Origin: Desulfobacterales bacterium
Lineage (GTDB): Bacteria; Desulfobacterota; Desulfobacteria; Desulfobacterales; Desulfosalsimonadaceae
NCBI GenBank assembly: GCA_018334855.1
Contig: JAGXLE010000020.1
Coordinates: 1-11,027, forward strand
Direction: 5' to 3'
DNA length: 11,027 nt
The translations under genes and the position numbers were made by a program. Below, one piece after another: positions 5,616 through 11,027 of this stretch. The notes under the pieces are model-generated. The model saw only the letters and a program-made list of their open reading frames with translations. It had not been told where the DNA came from and made no database searches. Position 1 is the first letter of the stretch, and each line of letters opens with the position of its first letter.

Positions 5616-7523
5616 ATGGAAAATTTTCAAGAAAACACTGAAGACAAAGATCTGGAAGAAACCGAAAGTGCATCCGGCATGGACGCGTCCGGGGAGCCAT
5701 CCGAGCAGAGCATGGAATCTCTGCTGGAGATGTATGAGGAAAGCATCAAGCGCTTTGAGGAAGGCGAGGTGGTAAACGGCCGGATCATATCCGTGGACAA
5801 GGACCATGTTCTGGTGGATGTGGGCTACAAGTCCGAAGGTCTGATTCCCATAAACGAGTTCAAGGACGTTGAGGGAAACGTCAACGCCGCAGTTGACGAC
5901 GATGTCGAAGTAATGATCGAGTGGTGGGATGAGGAAGAAGAACGCGTCATTCTCTCCAAGGAAAAGGCGGCCAAAGTCAAGGTGTGGGACGCGATCAAGG
6001 ATGTCTACGAAGCCGACGGCACCATTGAAGGCGTTATCACAAACCGGGTCAAGGGCGGTTTTTCAGTTGACATCGGAGTCCAGGCGTTTCTGCCCGGTTC
6101 CCAGGCGGATTTGAGGCCGATCCGGAATCTGGACGAAATGGTGGGCAAGTCTTTTGATTTCAAGGTCTTAAAGTTCAACCGCAAGCGCAACAACATAGTG
6201 CTCTCCCGCCGCGTGCTGCTGGAGGCTGAGCGCGAGATGAAGCGTGCCGAAACCCTGGCAGCCATCGAAGAGGGCAAGGTCATGGAAGGCACTGTAAAAA
6301 ATATTACGGAGTATGGAGTATTTGTAGATTTGGGAGGGGTGGACGGCCTGCTCCACATCACCGATATTTCCTGGGGCCGGGTCAAGCATCCATCCGAGCT
6401 GTTTGCCATAGGCGATCCCATTAAGGTTATGATTCTTTCCTTTGACCAGGACAATGAGCGGGTATCGCTGGGGATGAAGCAGCTTGTGCCCGATCCCTGG
6501 ACATTTGCAGAGGAAAAATACCCCGTTGGCACCAAGATTACGGGCCGTGTGGTCAGCCTGACCGATTACGGCGCATTCGTGGAAGTAGAAGAAGGCATCG
6601 AGGGCCTGATCCACGTGTCTGAAATGTCCTGGACCCGCAAGGTCAGGCATCCCTCCAGGGTGGTTTCCGTGGGCGATGAGGTCGAAGCAGTTGTGCTCGA
6701 TATAAAGCCTGAAAGCAGGCGGATTTCTTTGGGAATGAAACAGACCATGCCCAATCCCTGGGATGTGATAAGCGAAAAATACCCCGTGGGATCGATTATT
6801 GAGGGCAAAATCAAGAATATTACCGATTTCGGAGTTTTTATAGGCATAGACGACGATATTGACGGGCTGGTCCATATCTCCGACATATCCTGGACCAGGC
6901 GCATCAAGCATCCCTCCGAGATTTACAAGAAGGGAGATACGGTTCAGGCCAAGGTGTTAGATATTGACAAGGGCAACGAGCGTTTTTCCCTGGGTATAAA
7001 GCAGCTCCATGACGATCCCTGGAAAACCGTGGGAGAGCGCTACCCGGCCGGAACCGATATCAACGGGACCGTGACAAATGTTACCGACTTTGGAATATTT
7101 GTCGAGCTCGAAGAAGGCATTGAGGGTCTGGTGCACGTATCCGAGATCAGCAAGGAAAAGATAAAAACCCCGGTGGGAATGTATAACGTGGGCGATGAGC
7201 TCACGGCTCGGGTGATCAACATCAATACCGAGGAACGCCGGATCGGGCTGTCAATAAAGCGGCTGGAAGTCGATGACGAGCAGGAGCTGCTCCACGATTA
7301 TGTAAATAATTCAAAAGCCGCACCGTCAAGTTTCGGCGAGCTGTTGAAGGAAAACCTAAAGGAAAAATTAAACGGGGATACGGCCGCGGCCGAGGAAAAA
7401 GCAGCCCCGGAAACAGAACAATCCCCGGCAATGGATACAGACGATGCCGGCGGGCAGGAACCGGAGATGCAGGAGCACGATCCTGTGCAGGAATCCGGGG
7501 ACGACGAGCAGGATCGCTCGTAA
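5616..7523 (+). CDS. rpsA: 30S ribosomal protein S1 (RpsA), 635 aa
   Basis: Ribosomal protein S1 binds mRNA on the 30S subunit and helps initiation on structured or weak leaders. Six S1 (OB-fold) domains are visible, at roughly residues 50-115, 136-198, 219-288, 304-375, 391-462 and 478-549. Domains 3-6 are closest to one another, repeating the pattern G-x-V-x-x-(I/L)-T-(D/E)-(Y/F)-G-(V/A)-F-V, then GL(L/I/V)H(I/V)S, then HPS in domains 3-5, and ending near RxSLGxKQ. A short acidic N-terminal leader (1-48) and a long acidic, Ala/Glu/Asp-rich tail (about 568-635) flank them, making the protein longer than the 557-aa E. coli S1. The start at 5616 has AAAGGGGG 11 bases upstream, a slightly long spacing. 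It lies 110 bases after cmk, a neighbour pairing common in bacteria, and is followed by a strong hairpin. Confidence 0.97.
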   Translation: MENFQENTEDKDLEETESASGMDASGEPSEQSMESLLEMYEESIKRFEEGEVVNGRIISVDKDHVLVDVGYKSEGLIPINEFKDVEGNVNAAVDDDVEVMIEWWDEEEERVILSKEKAAKVKVWDAIKDVYEADGTIEGVITNRVKGGFSVDIGVQAFLPGSQADLRPIRNLDEMVGKSFDFKVLKFNRKRNNIVLSRRVLLEAEREMKRAETLAAIEEGKVMEGTVKNITEYGVFVDLGGVDGLLHITDISWGRVKHPSELFAIGDPIKVMILSFDQDNERVSLGMKQLVPDPWTFAEEKYPVGTKITGRVVSLTDYGAFVEVEEGIEGLIHVSEMSWTRKVRHPSRVVSVGDEVEAVVLDIKPESRRISLGMKQTMPNPWDVISEKYPVGSIIEGKIKNITDFGVFIGIDDDIDGLVHISDISWTRRIKHPSEIYKKGDTVQAKVLDIDKGNERFSLGIKQLHDDPWKTVGERYPAGTDINGTVTNVTDFGIFVELEEGIEGLVHVSEISKEKIKTPVGMYNVGDELTARVININTEERRIGLSIKRLEVDDEQELLHDYVNNSKAAPSSFGELLKENLKEKLNGDTAAAEEKAAPETEQSPAMDTDDAGGQEPEMQEHDPVQESGDDEQDRS

Positions 7524-7542
7524 CTTCCGGAGCTAAAATCCG

Positions 7543-7630
7543 ACCGGTGTATGATCGCAAACCTGGTGCAGGCGGGCAGGCATGCAGTACAGGCATGCCT
7601 GCCCCAGTGGTTCCGATCCGCCGGTTTTTT
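7543..7630 (+). terminator. Probable rpsA terminator: long hairpin followed by six T
   Basis: A perfect 12-bp stem GGGCAGGCATGC (7574-7585) / GCATGCCTGCCC (7593-7604) encloses the loop AGTACAG. The arms can be lengthened imperfectly through GATCG (7553-7557) / CGATC (7614-7618) to ACCGG (7543-7547) / CCGGT (7621-7625), after which T continues to 7630. The structure starts about 20 bases after the rpsA stop, which fits a rho-independent terminator; the internal mismatches make efficiency uncertain. Confidence 0.6.
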
Positions 7631-7729
7631 GTTTGATGGCAAAGTAAAAAGCCCAATATCTGCGCTGCGCTGCATTCCTCCGGCTTTGTGCGCATTGATC
7701 CTGAACTTTTTACTTTGCCATCTAAAAAA
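7626..7729. repeat. MITE-like inverted repeat with 17-base perfect arms
   Basis: GATGGCAAAGTAAAAAG (7635-7651) is matched by its exact reverse complement at 7706-7722. Imperfect T-rich/A-rich flanks extend the arms to about 7626 and 7729. The 54-base centre is GC-rich with TGCGCTGCGC and a GTGCGCA near the other arm. Nineteen of the 21 bases at 7632-7652 recur at 9475-9495. This style of end (GATGG...GTAAAAAG) is, from memory, common as dispersed non-coding repeats in Desulfobacterales; no open frame or transposase is present. It sits directly upstream of sppA and may form RNA structure in that leader. Confidence 0.7.
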
Positions 7730-7820
7730 TTGGTTTTTTAGGAGACTGTCAGGATTGGCAGCCCGTTTTTGTTTTGAGAATTAAGAATTCGGATTTCGGA
7801 TTTTGCAAAGGGCAAGTGCC

Positions 7821-8729
7821 ATGTTTTCCAGAAGACATCCCTACCTGTTTTTCCTGCTGGTTTTTGCCGGCATCATAGCGGGCGCATCCGTGGTGATCTC
7901 AGTGATTTCTTTTGTCTCCCGCGACAAAGGAGATCTGGCATTCGGCGAAAAAGTGGGGGTGATCAGGGTGGAAGGTCCCATTCTGGAGTCTGAGCCGATT
8001 TTAGACAGCCTGCAGAAATTCGGCCGTGCCGACGGGATCAAGGCCATTGTGGTGCGCATTGATTCACCCGGCGGTGCAGTGGGAGCATCCCAGGAAATTT
8101 ACCGGCAAATCCGCAAAACCGCGGAAAACAAGCCGGTTATCGCCTCCATGGGCAACATTGCGGCCTCTGGCGGTTATTACATCGCCTCTGCCACAGACGG
8201 CATCATTGCCGCCCCCGGAACCGTCACCGGCAGCATCGGCGTGATCATGGAATACACCAATTTCCGGAAGCTGCTTGAAAAGATTGGGGTATACCCGGTG
8301 GTGATCACCAGCGGGAAATATAAGGATATGGGATCGCCGCTTCGGAAAATGACCGAAGACGAGCGCCGGTTATTACAGAATTTTGTGGATACAGTGCATC
8401 GACAGTTTATCGAAGATGTTGCAAAAGGCCGGAAAATGAAAATAAAACCCGTGGAAGAAATCGCCGACGGCCGGATAATGTCAGGGCAGACCGCAAAAGA
8501 GCACGGCCTGGTCGATCGGATGGGCAACCTGACAGATGCCGTGAACTGGGCAGCCGACAAAGGCGGGATCCGGGGCGAGCCGAAGACAGTTTATCTGCCC
8601 AAGGAAAAACTGCCGCTGGTTGATTATTTTATGGACAGGACATCTTCGGAGTTGCAGAAATGGCTCGGCCGTGCACGAACGGGAGAGCTTTCCGGCGGCT
8701 ACATTTATGACCCGGGTGCAAGACGATAG
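7821..8729 (+). CDS. sppA: Signal peptide peptidase SppA, 36K type, 302 aa
   Basis: This is an inner-membrane serine protease of the S49 family that degrades signal peptides left after secretion. An N-terminal membrane anchor (about residues 8-32) follows a short basic start, and the catalytic domain faces the periplasm by analogy. The catalytic serine is Ser116 in GNIAASGGYYIA; the general-base lysine is probably Lys168 in SGKYKDMG, 52 residues later, the spacing I recall for the B. subtilis enzyme. IRVEGPI (48-54), IDSPGG (80-85) and TGSIGVI (136-142) are further family marks. It is the short, single-domain form rather than the duplicated 67K form of E. coli. I chose ATG 7821, with AAAGGG 8 bases upstream; an in-frame TTG at 7803 has no ribosome binding site. 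The terminator and repeat upstream suggest transcription separate from rpsA, although I see no clear promoter. Confidence 0.93.
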   Translation: MFSRRHPYLFFLLVFAGIIAGASVVISVISFVSRDKGDLAFGEKVGVIRVEGPILESEPILDSLQKFGRADGIKAIVVRIDSPGGAVGASQEIYRQIRKTAENKPVIASMGNIAASGGYYIASATDGIIAAPGTVTGSIGVIMEYTNFRKLLEKIGVYPVVITSGKYKDMGSPLRKMTEDERRLLQNFVDTVHRQFIEDVAKGRKMKIKPVEEIADGRIMSGQTAKEHGLVDRMGNLTDAVNWAADKGGIRGEPKTVYLPKEKLPLVDYFMDRTSSELQKWLGRARTGELSGGYIYDPGARR

Positions 8730-8746
8730 CTGTTATGTAGTGCCCC

Positions 8747-8761
8747 TCCGGAATTTCCGGA
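8747..8761. terminator. Short palindrome between convergent sppA and yciO-type genes
   Basis: TCCGGAATTTCCGGA is a perfect palindrome about one central base, in the 38-base gap between the two stops. As RNA it gives a 5-bp TCCGG/CCGGA stem with a 5-base loop and no T-run on either strand, so a termination role is only suggested by position. Confidence 0.3.
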
Positions 8762-8767
8762 CAGACA

Positions 8768-9373
8768 CTATATGATATCTATGTCGCCGAGGCCTTCTCT
8801 TAAAATTTCAGGCTCATCGCCGATAAGCGAGATCACGCTGGAAGGCTCTCCGGGTACCGGCCCGCCGTCGATGACCAGGCTGAGGCTGTTTTTAAAGTAT
8901 TCTTCTATAAAGGAGGGATCGTTGAAGATTTCGCCTTCTGCAGTGGCGGCACTGGTTGAAATGATTGGATTGCCGAGGTTTTTGACCAGCTCGATGCAGA
9001 TATTGTGATCCGGTACCCTGATGCCAACTGTTTTGCGTTTTGCAAGCATTATTTTGGGCACCTGGCGCGATCCTTCCAGAATAAACGTGTAAGGCCCCGG
9101 AAGCAATCGTTTCATGGTTTTATACGCGTAATTGGTGACCTTGGCGTAATTGCTGATGTTTTTTAAATCAGAGCAGATAAAGCTGAATGGTTCGCGCCTG
9201 TCCCGTTTTTTAAGCCGGTAAACATTTTCAATGGCTTTTTTGTTGGTCAGATCACAGCCGATGCCGTAGTAAGTGTCTGTGGGATAGGCGATGATGCCGC
9301 CGTCCTTTAACACTGCAACGGCCCTGGAAATCAGCCGGGGCTGCGGGTTTTGCGGATTGATATGAAGTCGCAT
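8768..9373 (-). CDS. yciO: YciO-type Sua5/YrdC-family protein, 201 aa
   Basis: The protein belongs to the Sua5/YciO/YrdC fold family, whose TsaC/Sua5 members make threonylcarbamoyl-AMP for the t6A modification of ANN-decoding tRNAs. The N terminus MRLHINPQNPQPRLISRAV and C terminus LREGLGDIDI closely follow E. coli YciO as I recall it, and GGIIAYPTDTYYGIGC (25-40), LLPGPYTFIL (90-99) and VGIRVP (116-121) are family marks. Lys55-Lys56-Arg57 is near the KxR position, but the usual SxN motif near STSAN reads STSAATAEG (139-147), so the Asn is absent, as in YciO rather than TsaC. The start is set at ATG 9373 by this similarity; an AGGA lies 15 bases upstream, which is distant. The open frame extends to 9544, but that extension runs through repeat sequence. 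Its biochemical role is less certain than that of TsaC. Confidence 0.85.
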   Translation of the reverse strand: MRLHINPQNPQPRLISRAVAVLKDGGIIAYPTDTYYGIGCDLTNKKAIENVYRLKKRDRREPFSFICSDLKNISNYAKVTNYAYKTMKRLLPGPYTFILEGSRQVPKIMLAKRKTVGIRVPDHNICIELVKNLGNPIISTSAATAEGEIFNDPSFIEEYFKNSLSLVIDGGPVPGEPSSVISLIGDEPEILREGLGDIDII

Positions 9374-9474
9374 GAGCGTTCTGGCTTTTCCTGTTTTATG
9401 TTTAGTAAATAACGGATCGGGTTTTAATACCGGCATCCTTATTACCATACATGTCGGTCTTGCCCATAGCGAAA

Positions 9475-9495
9475 TTTGATGGCACCGTAAAAAGC
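9475..9495. repeat. Solo end of the MITE-like repeat
   Basis: This segment, ending GTAAAAAGC, matches 7632-7652 at 19 of 21 bases in the same orientation; the two differences are adjacent (CC here, AA there). A reverse-complement partner as clear as that of the other copy is not found downstream, so this copy is decayed or one-ended. Confidence 0.6.
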
Positions 9496-9549
9496 TGTTT
9501 ATTCCGCCGCGGCGGTATTTTTGAAGAAAAAAATTTGTAACCATCCTGG

Positions 9550-9644
9550 CTGATCGGCGGCGCGAAAAAGGAATTTCCTCGCTCCAGGAGCCTCTTCGAG
9601 CCTCAATTTCCGCTCGGAAATCCGCTTTTCCGCACCGCCGTCAG
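9550..9644. repeat. Imperfect inverted repeat, about 28-base arms
   Basis: The left arm (9550-9577, beginning CTGATCGGCGGCGCG) pairs with the right arm (9617-9644, whose reverse complement begins CTGACGGCGGTGCGG), allowing small bulges: the CTGA, CGGCGG, AAAA and ATTTC blocks align. The 39-base centre contains a GAGCCTC direct repeat (9589-9595 and 9598-9604). It could be a palindromic repeat element or part of a larger decayed element starting at 9475. Confidence 0.55.
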
Positions 9645-9890
9645 GGCAACGAAGTGCAATTTCGTTAAAGTGCAAAAAGGGATTTCCTTAGAAGAAGTAT
9701 TTCCCCCGGGCCACAGCCCGTGACAGAGTACTCCAAATAACTTTTTGCCGCATGTTTAAAGGCGTTGACTTTATTTTTTTAAACCTTAAACCTTGGCCCT
9801 TGAACGAAGTTACTTAGAAGTCCAATTTCGATATCAACAATACAGCGGCTGTTTCCGGATGGCCGATAAACAATCTTGCGGGAGGAAAAG

Positions 9891-11027
9891 ATGGAGAAGC
9901 AACCGATCCAGGAGGCATATTCCTTTGATGATGTACTTTTGCTTCCGGGATATTCTGACGTGGTGCCAAGCGAAGTCAGTACCGCAACCCGGCTGACCCG
10001 GAATATCAACGTAAATATTCCGATCAGCAGTGCGGCCATGGATACAGTAACAGAAGGCAGAACCGCTATCAGCATGGCCCGGGCGGGTGGAATCGGTTTC
10101 ATCCACCGCAACATGAGCATAGAGGAGCAGTGCCGTGAAGTCCGCCATGTGAAGAAATCGGAAAGCGGCATGATAGTCGACCCTGTAACCACGGAACCGG
10201 ACGTGCCCATCCGAAAGGTGCTAAATCTCATGGAGCAGTACCGGATCTCCGGTGTGCCGGTAACCAGCGGCAATAAGCTTGTGGGCATTGTTACCAACCG
10301 GGATTTGAGGTTTGAAACAGACCTGGAAAGACGGGTCGAAGAGGTTATGACCAGGGATAAGCTGGTCACTGTGGCAGAAGGCATAAGCCTGGAGGAATCC
10401 AAGAAGCTGCTCCATGAGCACCGGATCGAAAAACTGTTGGTGGTCAACAAGGAAGGTCGGCTGACAGGCATGATTACAATCAAGGATATTGAAAAACTGA
10501 AAAAATATCCGGATGCCTGCAAGGACAGCCTGGGCCGCCTGCGGGTCGGCGGCGCGGTAGGAGTCGGAGCAGACATGGAAGCCAGGGCCGAGGCCCTGGT
10601 TCAGGCCGATGTTGATATCCTGTTAATCGATACTTCTCACGGATTTTCAGCAAACGTAATCAATGCCGTTAAAACGCTAAAAAACCGTTTCCCGGAAGTC
10701 GACGTGATCGCCGGTAATGTGGGAACCCCGGAAGGCACAGAAGCATTGATCAAGGCAGGTGTGGATGCTGTTAAAATCGGCATCGGGCCCGGCTCTATCT
10801 GTACCACCAGAATTGTTGCCGGAATCGGCGTGCCACAGTTAACGGCGATTATGAACTGCCGGCCGGTTTCGGATAAAGCCGGGGTGCCCATAATTGCAGA
10901 CGGCGGAATCAAGTATTCAGGCGATGTCACCAAGGCCCTGGGCGCGGGCGCGCACTCGGTAATGATCGGCGGGCTTTTTGCCGGAACCGAGGAGAGTCCT
11001 GGCGAAAAAATCATTTACCAGGGCAGA
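9891..11027 (+). CDS. guaB: IMP dehydrogenase (GuaB), 3' end cut by window
   Basis: IMP dehydrogenase oxidises IMP to XMP with NAD+, the first committed step of GMP synthesis in the cytoplasm. The frame runs from ATG 9891 to the right edge (379 codons seen of roughly 485-490 expected). GGAGG lies five bases upstream of the start. Visible parts are the N-terminal [10 protein letters not shown] (11-20), SAAMDTVTE (47-55), two CBS domains at about 93-146 and 151-205, the LLIDTSHG strand (244-251), GNVGTPEG (275-282), and the catalytic loop GPGSICTTR (299-307) with Cys304 that forms the covalent XMP intermediate. [11 protein letters not shown] (335-345) and [11 protein letters not shown] (358-368) contribute the phosphate site. 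The Arg-Tyr flap and C terminus are outside the window. The gene often precedes guaA, which cannot be checked here. Confidence 0.97.
   Translation, partial: MEKQPIQEAYSFDDVLLLPGYSDVVPSEVSTATRLTRNINVNIPISSAAMDTVTEGRTAISMARAGGIGFIHRNMSIEEQCREVRHVKKSESGMIVDPVTTEPDVPIRKVLNLMEQYRISGVPVTSGNKLVGIVTNRDLRFETDLERRVEEVMTRDKLVTVAEGISLEESKKLLHEHRIEKLLVVNKEGRLTGMITIKDIEKLKKYPDACKDSLGRLRVGGAVGVGADMEARAEALVQADVDILLIDTSHGFSANVINAVKTLKNRFPEVDVIAGNVGTPEGTEALIKAGVDAVKIGIGPGSICTTRIVAGIGVPQLTAIMNCRPVSDKAGVPIIADGGIKYSGDVTKALGAGAHSVMIGGLFAGTEESPGEKIIYQGR

Larger units (their letters stand above)
9374..9890. other. Non-coding region between divergent yciO-type gene and guaB
   Basis: I see no gene in these 517 bases. 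They hold a solo copy of the MITE-like end (9475-9495), a 95-base imperfect inverted repeat (9550-9644), a small stem AACGAA/TTCGTT (9648-9653 with 9661-9666) and an AACTTTTTGCCGCATG stretch (9739-9754) that loosely resembles the other end of the 7626-7729 element. A TTGACT box (9765-9770) would suit the -35 of a guaB promoter, but no good -10 lies 16-18 bases downstream. No purine riboswitch is recognisable. Confidence 0.55.

Noticed and set aside
6168..6911. A 247-codon open frame on the minus strand inside rpsA
   Set aside because: It is antisense to the repeated S1 domains, where codon bias keeps the opposite frame open. It has no recognisable domain or ribosome binding site.
7803..7820. 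TTG start for sppA adding six residues
   Set aside because: No ribosome binding site precedes it, whereas ATG 7821 has AAAGGG at good spacing.
9374..9544. N-terminal extension of the yciO-type gene to 9544
   Set aside because: The extra 57 residues run through the repeat end at 9475-9495 and have no counterpart in YciO; the protein matches the family from ATG 9373.
9765..9793. guaB promoter with -35 TTGACT
   Set aside because: No hexamer 16-18 bases downstream resembles TATAAT, so only the -35-like box is noted.
9771..9890. Purine riboswitch in the guaB leader
   Set aside because: I could not find the conserved three-way-junction pattern of a guanine or adenine riboswitch; the leader shows only short A/T-rich repeats.
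1..11027. CRISPR array, tRNA, rRNA, integrase, transposase or defence system
   Set aside because: No regularly spaced direct repeats, no cloverleaf or rRNA-like segments, and no recognisable mobile-element or defence proteins were seen on either strand.

Overview
The window looks like an ordinary chromosomal stretch from a Gram-negative bacterium, most likely a sulfate-reducer-type deltaproteobacterium (Desulfobacterota, Desulfobacterales-like). This is inferred from protein style and gene content: an LpxL-type lipid A acyltransferase implies an outer membrane, a bacterial six-domain S1 gene follows cmk, a DUF99 gene of mainly archaeal distribution is present, and there are palindromic intergenic repeats ending in GATGGC...GTAAAAAG, a style I recall from this group. 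No database search was possible, so the taxonomy is tentative.

Layout. (1) 2-1087, plus strand: the 3' part of an NtrC-family sigma-54 response regulator cut by the window edge. (2) 1084-2185, minus strand: a two-gene operon of a DUF99 protein followed by a TIGR00725/LOG-like nucleotide-binding-fold protein; its last stop codon overlaps that of the regulator tail to tail. (3) 2186-2766: a 581-base non-coding region with a 79-base imperfect hairpin, a 12-base palindrome and a good sigma-70-type promoter facing right. (4) 2767-8729, plus strand: lpxL-type acyltransferase, hisC, cmk, rpsA and sppA. The first three are tightly packed (28-base gap, then a 4-base overlap). rpsA has its own leader with a 10-bp hairpin. 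rpsA and sppA are separated by a strong hairpin and a MITE-like inverted repeat. (5) 8768-9373, minus strand: a YciO-type Sua5/YrdC-family gene, convergent with sppA. (6) 9374-9890: non-coding, with a second copy of the MITE-like terminus and another large imperfect inverted repeat. (7) 9891 to the right edge: guaB (IMP dehydrogenase), truncated by the window.

The central cluster is a housekeeping block joining lipid A acylation, aminotransferase function, CMP phosphorylation, ribosomal protein S1 and a membrane-bound peptidase; guaB adds de novo GMP synthesis. I see no CRISPR array, defence island, prophage, transposase, tRNA or rRNA. The observations most worth a second look are the DUF99/TIGR00725 pair, the family of palindromic intergenic elements, the rpsA leader hairpin, and two protein motif deviations (GAFTHA in the sigma-54 activator; no SxN motif in the YciO-type protein). 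Nothing here amounts to a clearly new biological system.
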